Below are positions 9,325 to 17,708 of a stretch of 64,000 bases of DNA, piece by piece. The stretch lies in NCBI GenBank assembly GCA_035552195.1, contig DASZLU010000032.1:12403-76402 (forward strand). The letters run 5' to 3'. Position 1 is the first letter of the stretch, and each line of letters opens with the position of its first letter. Made by a program: the position numbers and the translations under genes. The notes under the pieces are model-generated. The model worked only from the letters and a program-made list of their open reading frames with translations. It made no database searches and was not told the DNA's origin. The DNA is from CAIKMD01 sp035552195 (GTDB lineage Bacteria > Pseudomonadota > Alphaproteobacteria > ATCC43930 > CGMCC-115725).

Positions 9325-10911
9325 ATGGCGAAGCGATATCAAGTGATCATTATTGGCGGTGGGCCGGTCGGCGTCGGCCTCGCCGTCAATCTCGGCATGC
9401 GCGGCATTTCGGTGGCGCTGGTCGAGCGGCGCGTCGGTCTCTCCAACATTCCGAAAGGCCAGAATCTCGCGCCACGCACGCTGGAGCATTTCTATTTCTG
9501 GGGCTGTGTCGATCAGCTTCGCGCCGAGCGCTTGTTGCCGCGGCCGTATCCGATCAGCGGCATCACGGCCTATGGGAGCCTGATGAGCGATTATTGGTTC
9601 GCGCAACAACAGCGCGAGATCGTCCGTCCCTATTATTTCCAGGATGTCGAGCGCCTGCCGCAATATCTCTCTGAGAAGGTGCTGCGCAATCGGATGGCGA
9701 CGCTGCCCAACGTCGAGACGCGTTTCGGCTGGCGTGCGCGCTCGATCGAGCAGGACGAGAAAGGCGTGCGTGTCGCGATCAGCGAGGAGGGCGGCAGCGG
9801 CCGCGAGACGCTCGAAGCCGATTATCTTGTCGGCTGCGACGGCGCGCGCTCGCAGACACGCGAGCAGATCGGCATCGAGCAGGGTGGCGCCGATTTCGAG
9901 CAGCCGATGGTGCTCGCGGTGTTCCGCTCGAAAGAGCTGCACGAGGGACTGAAGCGTTTCCCGGGCCGCTCGACCTACAACGTTCTCAGTCCCGAGTTGA
10001 AAGGATATTGGCAATTCTTCGGCCGCATCGATGTGGGCGAGGGTTGGTTCTTCCATGCGCCGGTGCCGCAGGGGACGACGACGGACAATTACGATTTCCA
10101 CGGGCTCATCCAGAAGGTCGCCGGTTTCCCGTTCAAGGCGGAGTTCGATCATGTCGGCTTCTGGGATCTGCGCGTCGCGGTGGCCGAGCGGTACCAAGTT
10201 GGGCGCGTCTTCATCGCCGGCGATGCCGCGCATAGCCATCCGCCTTATGGCGGCTTCGGTCTCAACAACGGGCTCGAGGACATCGTCAATCTCGGCTGGA
10301 AGCTGCAAGCGAAGATCGAAGGCTGGGGCAGCGACGCGCTGCTGCACTCCTACAGCGAAGAACGTCACCCGATCTTCAAAGAGACCGGACAGGATTTCAT
10401 CGCCGGCCGCATCGAATGGGATCGCCAATTCCTCGAGCGCTACAATCCCGAGCGCAATCGCGAAGAGTTCGAGCGCGCCTGGGCCGAGCGCAAGGCCGGC
10501 ATCAGCGATCGTCTCATGACCTACGAGCCAAATTACGAAGGCTCGCCGGTGATCGCCGGCCGGCCCGGCGGCAAGACCACCGCGCACGGCGACCATGTGT
10601 ATAAATCGCGCGCGGGCCATCACTTGGCGCCGCAAATGCTGTCGTCCGGCAAGAATGTCTTCGAAGAGTTGGGCCAGGGCTTCGCGCTTCTCGCGTTCGG
10701 GGCTTCCGACGCCGATGCCGGCGCGTTCGAGGAGGCCGCGCGCGCGTTGAACGTGCCGCTGAAAGTGATCCGCGACACGCAGGCCGGCGGCCGCGAAGCC
10801 TATGAAGCGAAGCTGACCTTGGTGCGTCCCGACCAATACGTCGTGTGGGCGGATAACGCCGCGCCCAGCGATGCGCGCTCCCTGATCGCGAAGGCGGTTG
10901 GGCGCCGCTAA
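9325..10911 (+). CDS. FAD-dependent monooxygenase (PheA/TfdB/UbiH-like, PHBH fold)
   Basis: Single-component aromatic hydroxylase of 528 residues. It has an N-terminal Rossmann motif VIIIGGGPVGVGLA, an EAR-type segment VERRVG, the DG motif VGCDGARSQTRE near residue 170 and the GD motif FIAGDAAHSHPPYGGFGLN near residue 300. A C-terminal thioredoxin-like extension (QGFALLAFGASDADAGAFEE) is typical of phenol hydroxylase-type enzymes. ATG 9325 follows GAGGCG. An overlapping GTG lies at 9322. Expected chemistry is NAD(P)H- and O2-dependent hydroxylation of an activated aromatic ring. The gene is divergent from the orphan SBP_bac_5 gene and followed by a strong hairpin terminator. Confidence 0.9.
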   Translation: MAKRYQVIIIGGGPVGVGLAVNLGMRGISVALVERRVGLSNIPKGQNLAPRTLEHFYFWGCVDQLRAERLLPRPYPISGITAYGSLMSDYWFAQQQREIVRPYYFQDVERLPQYLSEKVLRNRMATLPNVETRFGWRARSIEQDEKGVRVAISEEGGSGRETLEADYLVGCDGARSQTREQIGIEQGGADFEQPMVLAVFRSKELHEGLKRFPGRSTYNVLSPELKGYWQFFGRIDVGEGWFFHAPVPQGTTTDNYDFHGLIQKVAGFPFKAEFDHVGFWDLRVAVAERYQVGRVFIAGDAAHSHPPYGGFGLNNGLEDIVNLGWKLQAKIEGWGSDALLHSYSEERHPIFKETGQDFIAGRIEWDRQFLERYNPERNREEFERAWAERKAGISDRLMTYEPNYEGSPVIAGRPGGKTTAHGDHVYKSRAGHHLAPQMLSSGKNVFEELGQGFALLAFGASDADAGAFEEAARALNVPLKVIRDTQAGGREAYEAKLTLVRPDQYVVWADNAAPSDARSLIAKAVGRR

Positions 10912-10950
10912 CCCCGCGCTGCGGAAACGGCTTGATTTCATTTTCGTTTC

Positions 10951-10989
10951 AAGGCCCTGCCCCGAAATGGGGCTGGGCCTTTCGCTTTT
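10951..10989 (+). terminator. rho-independent terminator after flavin monooxygenase
   Basis: Stem arms are 10951-10963 and 10969-10981: 12 of 13 base pairs are complementary, with one T-T mismatch and a five-base loop. The tail is TCGCTTTT. It sits 40 bases past the monooxygenase stop and separates that gene from the next Rieske gene. Confidence 0.75.
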
Positions 10990-11077
10990 CGGGGCGCGCT
11001 TGCGGAGCAAAGATGGGCATGGTCTAATTTTACGAAGAGGAGCATCAAACCAAATCGGGTGGTCCCAAGGGGGAGTG

Positions 11078-12175
11078 ATGGACACGATCGCACCGCAAGA
11101 TCCGACGGCGAACACGGAGCGTCTCGATGGTTTCGTCCATGAATTCGTGAAAAACGCCTGGTATGTCTGCGCGCAGGCGCGCGAGATAGAGCACGCACCG
11201 CTCGGCCGCCGCATCCTCAACATCCCCGTCCTGCTCTACCGCACGAGCGCCGGCAAAGTCGTCGCGCTCCACGATGTTTGCCCGCATCGCTATATGCCGA
11301 TGTCGAAGGGACGTCTCGTCGGCGACAGCATCCGCTGCACCTATCACGGCTCGCTGTTCGACGAGACCGGCAAATGCACCGAAATCCCAAGCCAGGACAA
11401 CGTCCCGCCGAAATGCTTCCTGCGTTCTTATCCGGTGGCCGAGCGCAGGAACTGGGTCTGGATTTGGACGGGCGATCCTGCGAAGGCCGATGCGTCGCTA
11501 ATACCTGGCGAGCGTTATCTCGGCTTCGGCCATGAGGATTATTCGACCGTCGATCACAAATACCGTCTCGTCAAAGGCCGCTACGGTCTTTGCAACGAAA
11601 ATTTGATCGACGACACGCATATCTCCTTCCTCCATCTCGGCCAGTTCGAGAGCGGCAACCGTGTGCACACGATGCCCGAGGTATCGCAAGAAGGCCCATG
11701 GGTTAAATCACGCTGGTTCGACCCGCATGAGAAGATCAGTCCATTCTTCCACATGCTGTTCGATGTCGATTACGAGATCGCGCCGCGCGCTCTGGTCGGC
11801 CATTTCCATCCGCCGGCAACGCATGTCGTGTGGATCGAGATGTACAACCCGAAAGCGCCGAGCGAGAAGCCGCGCGTGCTGCGCGTCGCGCTCGCCTTCA
11901 CGCCGGAGACGGCGACGACGACGCATTGGTTCTGGGCGGAATCGCGCAACTTCCACCAGAAGGACGCGGCCTGGGACGCGTTCGCGACCGATACGTCGTG
12001 GGCGATCCAGGATCAGGATTTCTACGCCATCGAAGCGATCGAGGCGTTGCTGCAGCAAGGCAGCGAATTGCCGGAAGAGGTCAGCTTCAAGGCCGATGCC
12101 GGCATCATGCGCGCGCGCCGCGTCATGAACCAAATCCTCCGCGAGGAATCGGGTAAAAAGGGAGCGGACAAATGA
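11078..12175 (+). CDS. Rieske oxygenase alpha subunit, vanillate O-demethylase (VanA) type
   Basis: Rieske non-haem iron oxygenase of 365 residues. It differs from the other five here: it has a VanA-like N-terminus (FVKNAWYVCAQAREIEHAPLG) instead of the GPGTP signature. Rieske ligands are C68/H70 and C87/H90. The mononuclear iron site is D178-x2-H181-x4-H186 in NENLIDDTHISFLH. ATG 11078 is chosen because AAGGGGGAG precedes it and the family N-terminus begins there. The ORF stays open further upstream. It overlaps the SCP2 gene by four bases. VanA-type enzymes demethylate aryl methyl ethers or hydroxylate steroids and amines; the SCP2 partner hints at a hydrophobic or lipid-like substrate (inference). 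No VanB reductase is present. Confidence 0.92.
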   Translation: MDTIAPQDPTANTERLDGFVHEFVKNAWYVCAQAREIEHAPLGRRILNIPVLLYRTSAGKVVALHDVCPHRYMPMSKGRLVGDSIRCTYHGSLFDETGKCTEIPSQDNVPPKCFLRSYPVAERRNWVWIWTGDPAKADASLIPGERYLGFGHEDYSTVDHKYRLVKGRYGLCNENLIDDTHISFLHLGQFESGNRVHTMPEVSQEGPWVKSRWFDPHEKISPFFHMLFDVDYEIAPRALVGHFHPPATHVVWIEMYNPKAPSEKPRVLRVALAFTPETATTTHWFWAESRNFHQKDAAWDAFATDTSWAIQDQDFYAIEAIEALLQQGSELPEEVSFKADAGIMRARRVMNQILREESGKKGADK

Positions 12176-12498
12176 GCGCACTGCTAGACGGGATCGCCCA
12201 ACGCATCGCCGCTTCCGGCGAAGACGCCGGCATCGCCGGGGTCTTTAAATTCGACGCGGGTCTGGACGGCGTGCTGGTGCTCGACACGAATACGAAGCCG
12301 GTCACGGTCTCGACGACCGATCGCCCGGCCGATTGCACGATGAAGATGGCCGCGCCGTTCCTGATGATGGCGATCGATGGCCGCATGCCGGTCGGTGCCG
12401 CCTTCATGAAATTCGTCCGCGGCGTGCAAGGTCAACCCGGCCTCGCGGTGCGGATCCAACCCTACCTGCGCAAGGTCGCGGCGAAGGGTAAGGCCTGA
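12172..12498 (+). CDS. SCP2 sterol-binding domain protein
   Basis: Small single-domain protein of 108 residues. The pattern VFKFDAGLDGVLVLDTNTKP, then CTMKMAAPFLMMAIDGRMPV and AAFMKFVRGVQGQPGLAVRI, matches the SCP2 hydrophobic-ligand fold. SCP2 proteins carry lipids, sterols or acyl-CoA esters in a hydrophobic tunnel. It has no signal peptide, so it is cytoplasmic. Its ATG overlaps the stop of the VanA-type Rieske gene (ATGA), so the proteins are probably made in step. A likely role is presenting a poorly soluble substrate to the oxygenase or taking its product, which is inferred from the coupling alone. Confidence 0.85.
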   Translation: MSALLDGIAQRIAASGEDAGIAGVFKFDAGLDGVLVLDTNTKPVTVSTTDRPADCTMKMAAPFLMMAIDGRMPVGAAFMKFVRGVQGQPGLAVRIQPYLRKVAAKGKA

Positions 12499-12499
12499 G

Positions 12500-13444
12500 C
12501 TATTTGGCGATCGGCGTGCCCGGCAAGATCGTCGAGGCCATGTCGATCGGTTGATGGGTCAGGTTGAGCTGTTTGCAGATGTCAGCCCAGAACTGAAGGT
12601 CCTTCGGGTTGATCGCGAGCGATGACTGCGGCGGCGACGGATCGTAGTTGTGGAAATATTTGAGCGAGAGCTGTTTCGCATCGTCCGGATGCTCGTCGAT
12701 ATATTTCAGCGCGTCGGCGAGCGAGGCGCGAAACCCTTCGATGGCTTGCGGGTGTGCCGTCGCCCATTCGCGCGTCGACGACCAGAAGGTCGCGGCGAAA
12801 TCCGGATTGACCGCCGATTGAATGTCCACCGATTTGGTGCCGGCGCCTGATTCGACGATACGGCCCAGCATCGGCTGCACCGGGAAAGCGGCGTCGATCT
12901 GACTGCTCTTCAGATTGTCGCCCATGAGCTGGAAGGGAAGTTCGACCACCGTGACCTGGTTGAGCTGCACGCCGCCATCGACCAGCCATTTCTTCATGAC
13001 GAGATCGAGGGAGGAATTAATGCCCGGATCGGCGATGCGTTTGCCGATAAGGTCGGTCGGCCCGGTGACGGTAAAGCCCGCGCGGGTGACCAGCGCCGAA
13101 TGCGGGTTCGCTTTCTGAATACGCGATAGCCCGGCGAAGACGACGAGGTCGAGCCCGCCATCCTTGGCGAGGACGAGCACGGGACCGGTGTTGAAGGCGA
13201 TCTGCGCCGCGCCGGATACCAGCGCTTGGGGTGTCAGCCCGCCATTGGTGAAGGCGGTCATCTCCACCTCGAGCCCATGCTTGGCGAAGATGCCTTCATC
13301 GCGCGCGGTCAGGACCGCGAGGAAGTCGGAGGCGATGCCGTAGCCGACGGTGACTTTGGTTTGCGCCTGTGCGACGGCCGGCGCGAGCGCGCTCATGACC
13401 AATACCGCGAGCAACGGGCTCGCGACCGCCCGGAACCTCCCCAT
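12500..13444 (-). CDS. NitT/TauT-type (NMT1/SsuA-like) solute-binding protein, orphan
   Basis: Periplasmic binding protein of 314 residues with a signal peptide ending in APAVAQA. It then has TKVTVGYGIASDFLAVLTARDEG, ALVSGAAQIAFNTGPVLVLA and a C-terminal lobe with ATAHPQAIEGFRASLADALK, the usual layout for sulfonate, nitrate or thiamine-precursor binding proteins. Tandem ATGs lie at 13447 and 13444; GGGGGAAG directly abuts the first, so the second has the better spacing. It is convergent with the VanA-type/SCP2 pair (one base between stops) and has no permease or ATPase partner in the window. Upstream on the same strand is the MarR gene, 76 bases away. Confidence 0.87.
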   Translation of the reverse strand: MGRFRAVASPLLAVLVMSALAPAVAQAQTKVTVGYGIASDFLAVLTARDEGIFAKHGLEVEMTAFTNGGLTPQALVSGAAQIAFNTGPVLVLAKDGGLDLVVFAGLSRIQKANPHSALVTRAGFTVTGPTDLIGKRIADPGINSSLDLVMKKWLVDGGVQLNQVTVVELPFQLMGDNLKSSQIDAAFPVQPMLGRIVESGAGTKSVDIQSAVNPDFAATFWSSTREWATAHPQAIEGFRASLADALKYIDEHPDDAKQLSLKYFHNYDPSPPQSSLAINPKDLQFWADICKQLNLTHQPIDMASTILPGTPIAK

Positions 13445-13520
13445 CATCTTCCCCCGATCATTGAACAAGACGCCGGAACACGAAATAGACCCGATCGGGC
13501 GACTATCGCCAAGCGGAAAA

Positions 13521-14057
13521 TCAGCGCGCGCCTTTGCGCTTTCGCGGCACCGGCTTTGGTGAAGCGGGCGCAAGCTTCGGCATGCCGGCATAGCGCGCGT
13601 GATGCTCGACGAGCCGTGCCAGCATGCCCTCGAACTGCGCTTGCTCGGCTGGGGTGAAAATATCGAAAGCGCGGTGCTCGGCTTTTCCGGCGCTGGTCTC
13701 CATCTCACCGAGGATGCGCTTGCCGGCGCGCGACAGATGCAGCGCGTTGGAGCGACGGTCGGCGCCAGGGCTGCGCGCGACCAGGCCTTTCTGTTCAAGC
13801 CGGTCGACGACCCCCGCGAGGGTCGATCGATCGACGCCCAGCGTATTGCAGACGCCGATCTGATCGATGCCGGGCTCGACGGCGACGACGTTGAGGATGC
13901 CGTATTGCAAGCCGGTCAGACCGAAGCTCGCTGTTTCTTCATCGAAGATCGCCGCCGTGATGCGGTGGAGCTGGCGGGCGAGGAAACCGGGACGGGTGTA
14001 GATGCGCTCGCTGAGGACGCGATCCAGCGTGGCTGTTTTCTGCGGCTTTTTCGCCAT
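13521..14057 (-). CDS. MarR-family transcriptional regulator
   Basis: Winged helix-turn-helix regulator of 178 residues. The core contains ITAAIFDEETASFGLTGLQYG, IGVCNTLGVDRSTLAGVVDRL (recognition helix) and the wing GLVARSPGADRRSNALHLS. The C-terminus ends in a basic PRKRKGAR tail. I chose ATG 14057, ten bases after GGAGA. The open frame extends to 14195 but would then run into the divergent promoter region. MarR proteins of this type typically repress a divergent catabolic operon and release DNA when bound by an aromatic acid. The divergent Rieske operon starting at 14176 is the obvious target (inference). Confidence 0.9.
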   Translation of the reverse strand: MAKKPQKTATLDRVLSERIYTRPGFLARQLHRITAAIFDEETASFGLTGLQYGILNVVAVEPGIDQIGVCNTLGVDRSTLAGVVDRLEQKGLVARSPGADRRSNALHLSRAGKRILGEMETSAGKAEHRAFDIFTPAEQAQFEGMLARLVEHHARYAGMPKLAPASPKPVPRKRKGAR

Positions 14058-14175
14058 CGCGGCGGCGTCTCCAAATTGATCCGTGTCCGGACGATCGACT
14101 TGAACCAAGCCGGGTTCCGTGCCACCCTCATACCATACCCGGTCTTCCCGAACGAGCGATGCAAGGAAACGCGCA
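14058..14175. promoter_or_regulatory. divergent control region, marR-like / Rieske operon
   Basis: 118 bases lie between the MarR start and the Rieske start. One modest inverted repeat is visible: CCGGGT 14110-14115 against ACCCGG 14137-14142. It could be an operator, but its 21-base spacing is wider than most MarR sites. The AAGGAAA at 14163-14169 is the Rieske ribosome-binding site. Confidence 0.45.
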
Positions 14176-15372
14176 ATGCTGACGCAAGACGACAATCGCC
14201 TGCTGACCGAGACCAGTGCCGGTACGCCGGGCGGCGACTTGCTGCGCCGCTATTGGATGCCCGTCGGCCTCGAGGCAGAACTCACCGAGGAGAAGCCGAA
14301 GAAGCGCGTGCGCATCATGGGCGAGAATCTCGTTCTCTTCCGCGACGGCAACGGCAGGGTCGGTCTGATCCGCGAGCAATGCGCGCATCGTCGTGCGTCG
14401 CTCTATTTCGGCTGGGTCGAAGAGGACGGTCTGCGCTGCCCGTATCACGGCTGGAAATTTGCGACGACGGGCAAATGCGTCGAGCAGCCGTTCGAGCCGA
14501 AGGGCAGCCCGCTGAAGGACGAAGCCTGCGTACCGTCCTATCCGGTGGAATCGCTCTGCGGCATCGTCTTTGCCTACCTCGGTCCCCTACCGGCGCCGTT
14601 GCTGCCGCGCTGGGAGACGATGGTCAGCAAGCAGGGCACGCGCTCGATCACCGTTTTGCCGATCCACGATTGCAACTGGCTGCAAGCGCAGGAGAACTCG
14701 GTCGATCCGGTTCACACCTATTACCTCCACGCCCACATGCTGATGCATCACCCGAAGGTCAGCCAGGAACGTAAGCTTTCGGCGTCGTATTTCCATCGCC
14801 CGATCCAGAACATCGATTTCGAGTTGACGCGCGAAGAGGGCTGGACCGGCATCCGCAAGATCCGTACCTATGGCGGCAGCCTCGCCGAGCGCGAAGTGGG
14901 GCACCCGGCGATCTTTCCGAACATCCTGATCGTGCCGCAGGACAGGAACGAAATCGTCACCCATTGGCGCGTGCCGGTCGACGATACGCACACCTATATC
15001 GTATGGCTGCATTTCGCTCCAACAAAAGACGGTAGCACGGTCGATCAGGCGGACGTCGATATTCCAATTGCATATCTCAGCCATCCGCGTGCACCGGATG
15101 GCGAATACGATACCAGCGATTTTCCGCAGCAGGATTTGATGGCGTGGGAGACGCAGGGGCCGGTCTACGACCGCAGCCAGGAGCTACTCGGCACGACTGA
15201 TCGCGGCATCGTCATGTGGCGTAATTTGCTGCGCCAACAGATCGAGCGTGTGCGCGAGGGCAAAGAGCCCGACGGCATGATCCACGATGCGAAGACCAAT
15301 CAGATGATCTCGCTGAACATCGAGAAGCACCGGCAGGAGCGCTTCGCGCGCGAACTCGCTGCCGCTAAATAA
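14176..15372 (+). CDS. Rieske oxygenase alpha subunit, phthalate 4,5-dioxygenase type
   Basis: Oxygenase catalytic subunit of 398 residues. The N-terminal signature is AGTPGGDLLRRYWMP. Rieske ligands are C69/H71 and C88/H91. The mononuclear iron site is D177-x2-H180-x4-H185 (ENSVDPVHTYYLH), with TTDRGIVMWR near 340. ATG 14176 follows AAGGAAA. It is the first gene of a five-gene run (Rieske, Gfo/Idh/MocA, binding protein, class II aldolase, amidohydrolase). That neighbourhood resembles phthalate-type pathways, where the oxygenase makes a cis-dihydrodiol, a Gfo/Idh/MocA enzyme re-aromatises it and a decarboxylase removes a carboxyl group. It is probably controlled by the divergent MarR protein. 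The true substrate is not known. Confidence 0.93.
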   Translation: MLTQDDNRLLTETSAGTPGGDLLRRYWMPVGLEAELTEEKPKKRVRIMGENLVLFRDGNGRVGLIREQCAHRRASLYFGWVEEDGLRCPYHGWKFATTGKCVEQPFEPKGSPLKDEACVPSYPVESLCGIVFAYLGPLPAPLLPRWETMVSKQGTRSITVLPIHDCNWLQAQENSVDPVHTYYLHAHMLMHHPKVSQERKLSASYFHRPIQNIDFELTREEGWTGIRKIRTYGGSLAEREVGHPAIFPNILIVPQDRNEIVTHWRVPVDDTHTYIVWLHFAPTKDGSTVDQADVDIPIAYLSHPRAPDGEYDTSDFPQQDLMAWETQGPVYDRSQELLGTTDRGIVMWRNLLRQQIERVREGKEPDGMIHDAKTNQMISLNIEKHRQERFARELAAAK

Positions 15373-15392
15373 CATCGATCCCGGAGGAAAAC

Positions 15393-16565
15393 ATGCCATC
15401 CGAATTGCGCGTTGGCGTCGCGGGGCTTGGCTCGGCTGCGGCGCAAATCCTGCCGGCTTTTGCCAATGTCGACGGGGTGGTGCTCGGCGCTGGCGCCGAT
15501 ATCCGCGCCGAGGCACGCGACAATTTCAAGAAGCGCTTCGATCTGCCGGTGTTCGATACGGTCGAGGCGATGTGCCGCTCCAAGGACGTCGACGCCGTTT
15601 GGATCGCGACGCCGAACCTCGTCCATTGCGAGCACACCGTCGCGGCGGCCGAAAACGGCAAGCATGTGATCTGCGAGAAGCCAACGGCGGTTTCGCTCGA
15701 AGAATGCGACCGCATGGTCGCGGCGGCGGAGAAAACCGGCGTCAAATTCATCCAAGGCCATTCGAAGATTTTCGATTCGCCGATCCGCGCGATGGGTACT
15801 CTCATCGCCAGCGGCAAGCTCGGCCGGGTCATCCAGATCAACAGCTGGAATTTCAATGACTGGCTGCAGCGGCCGCGTTTGCCGCCGGAGATACGCACCG
15901 ATCTCGGCGGCGGTCTCGTCTTCCGCCAGGGGCCGCATATGATGGACATCGTACGCTTCGCCGGCGGCGGCATGGCGAAGACGGTGCGCGCCGTCACCGG
16001 CCGGCACGATCCGAATTTCGACACGGAAGGCAATTTCTCGGCACTCGTCACGTTCGAGAATGGCGCGGTCGCCTCGGTCGGCTTCAACGGCTACGGCTAT
16101 TTCGATATCACCGAGCTGACTTGGCTCATCGGCGAGGGCGGTCAGCAGGCGGCAACCGATCCGCGGCTCAAAAAGCCGAAGCCGCGCCGCACCGGCGCGA
16201 CCGGGCAAGACGAAAAGACCGAGTACATCACCTCGGGCGACCAGGCGCAGACGCGGAGCTTCGCCGATCGCAAAATGCCGTTCTTCGGCCTCACCGTGGT
16301 GAGCTGCGAGCGCGGCGTCATTCGCCAATCGCCGGACGGGCTTTACCTCTATACCGAGAAGGGCTGCGAAGAAGTCGCGGTGCCGCCGCATCACGGTCGC
16401 GCCGCCGAGTTGATCGAGCTGCGCGATGCGCTTGCCGGCAAGCGCGATCCGTTCCCGGACGGCCGCTGGGGCCGCGCGACGCTCGAACTGTGCATGGGCA
16501 TGCTCGAATCGTCGAAAGCGCAGCGCGAGATCACGCTGTCGCATCAAACGCCGGTGCCGCACTAA
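15393..16565 (+). CDS. Gfo/Idh/MocA-family NAD(P)-dependent dehydrogenase, candidate dihydrodiol dehydrogenase
   Basis: Oxidoreductase of 390 residues. The N-terminal Rossmann motif is VGVAGLGSAAAQ, followed by VWIATPNLVHCEHTVAAAEN and the catalytic-lysine motif HVICEKPTAVS near residue 97. The C-terminal alpha/beta domain contains GGGLVFRQGPHMMDIVRF, with the family histidine pattern. The Shine-Dalgarno GGAGG lies six bases before ATG 15393, and the gene is 20 bases after the Rieske stop. Known phthalate 4,5-dihydrodiol dehydrogenases belong to this superfamily. With the Rieske gene in front, oxidation of a cis-dihydrodiol to a catechol is the most economical reading. A sugar or inositol substrate remains possible. 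Confidence 0.88.
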   Translation: MPSELRVGVAGLGSAAAQILPAFANVDGVVLGAGADIRAEARDNFKKRFDLPVFDTVEAMCRSKDVDAVWIATPNLVHCEHTVAAAENGKHVICEKPTAVSLEECDRMVAAAEKTGVKFIQGHSKIFDSPIRAMGTLIASGKLGRVIQINSWNFNDWLQRPRLPPEIRTDLGGGLVFRQGPHMMDIVRFAGGGMAKTVRAVTGRHDPNFDTEGNFSALVTFENGAVASVGFNGYGYFDITELTWLIGEGGQQAATDPRLKKPKPRRTGATGQDEKTEYITSGDQAQTRSFADRKMPFFGLTVVSCERGVIRQSPDGLYLYTEKGCEEVAVPPHHGRAAELIELRDALAGKRDPFPDGRWGRATLELCMGMLESSKAQREITLSHQTPVPH

Positions 16566-16593
16566 ATAGGCACGATCGGGGAGGGGTTTTTTT

Positions 16594-17682
16594 ATGGTTC
16601 GGTCCATCGCGCTCGCGTTGGCGGCGTCGCTTCTGATCGCCGCCGCACCCGCGAGAGCGCAGCGAGGCTGGGAGGATGTCGTCAAAGCGGCCGCCGCCGA
16701 AGGCGAGGTCGATGTTCACGGCGGCCCCGGCAAAACCTACGAGCAGGTGCTGACCACCGCCTTTAAAGCCGCCTATCCCAACATAAAGCTGGTCTTCGTC
16801 GGCACCAGCGGTCGCGACGTGATCCTGCAGATCATGCGCGAGCGCGAGGCCGGGCTTTACAAATGGGATGTCTATGTCGGCGGTACGCCGTCGATTCTCA
16901 GCACGCTGAAGCCGGCGGGTGCGTTCGCGCCCCTGCGTCCGGCGCTGATCCTGCCCGAGGTCACCGATGACAAAGCCTGGCGCGACGGGTTCGATGCCGG
17001 CTGGATGGACAAGGAAAAGAAGTTCACGTTTGCCTTCGATTACACCTTCAGCCCGTTGGCGATGGTCAATTGGGATGTCGTCTCGCATGACGATCTCAAA
17101 ACCTTCGCCGATCTGATGAAGCCGCACTTCGCCGGCAAGATCGTGTGGGACGATCCACGGTTGCCGGGGCAAGGATTGCTGACCGGTCAGGTGTTTCTGA
17201 AAAACTTCGGCGCCGAATTTCTGCAGAACCTTTATTCGACCCAGAAGATCGTCTTTATCGCCAATCGCCGCCAGGAGGCGGAGGGTGTCGTGCGTGGTAC
17301 CACCCCGATCGGCATGGCGGCTCCGGTCGACGAGATCGGCCAGTTCCAGGCACAGGGCCTGGGCAAGAACATCAAGCCATTCAACGGCGATGTGAAAGCG
17401 CTGTCGGGCGATACCGGTTTCGGGACCGTATCGCTGATGGACAAGGCGCCGCATCCGAACGCGGCCAAGGTCTATATCAACTGGTTGCTGTCGAAAGCCG
17501 GGCAGGCGGAATGGGGCAAGGTACTGCGCAACAGCCGCCGTCTCGACGTCGCGCCGGGCAATCCGGCCGAAGTTCCGCCGGACGGCATGGCTTATTCCAA
17601 TCTCCAGGTTGAAGACGAGATCCCGATCCGCGACAAAGTCGTGGATATCGCGACAAAAAGCATTCCCGCCGGCAATCGATAA
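16594..17682 (+). CDS. extracellular solute-binding protein (SBP_bac_1/6, iron/putrescine-like), orphan
   Basis: Periplasmic binding protein of 362 residues. The signal peptide is MVRSIALALAASLLIAAAPARA. The body begins GWEDVVKAAAAEGEVDVHGG and includes WDVYVGGTPSILS, GKIVWDDPRLPGQGLLTGQ and HPNAAKVYINWLLSKAGQAEWG, typical of AfuA/FbpA-like type 2 binding proteins. GGGGAGGGG precedes ATG 16594. It is the only exported product in an otherwise cytoplasmic catabolic operon and has no permease or ATPase partner here. It resembles the binding protein at 60881 in sequence and length, suggesting a paralogous pair. The ligand is probably the pathway's aromatic acid or its metal complex, but this is inference. 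Confidence 0.88.
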   Translation: MVRSIALALAASLLIAAAPARAQRGWEDVVKAAAAEGEVDVHGGPGKTYEQVLTTAFKAAYPNIKLVFVGTSGRDVILQIMREREAGLYKWDVYVGGTPSILSTLKPAGAFAPLRPALILPEVTDDKAWRDGFDAGWMDKEKKFTFAFDYTFSPLAMVNWDVVSHDDLKTFADLMKPHFAGKIVWDDPRLPGQGLLTGQVFLKNFGAEFLQNLYSTQKIVFIANRRQEAEGVVRGTTPIGMAAPVDEIGQFQAQGLGKNIKPFNGDVKALSGDTGFGTVSLMDKAPHPNAAKVYINWLLSKAGQAEWGKVLRNSRRLDVAPGNPAEVPPDGMAYSNLQVEDEIPIRDKVVDIATKSIPAGNR

Positions 17683-17708
17683 ACGGGTAGCAATAAGGAG
17701 CGCCAGAG

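Noticed and set aside
9271..11223. 650-codon open frame on the minus strand opposite the flavin monooxygenase
   Set aside because: Runs across a clear terminator and an intergenic gap; no motifs, antisense artefact.
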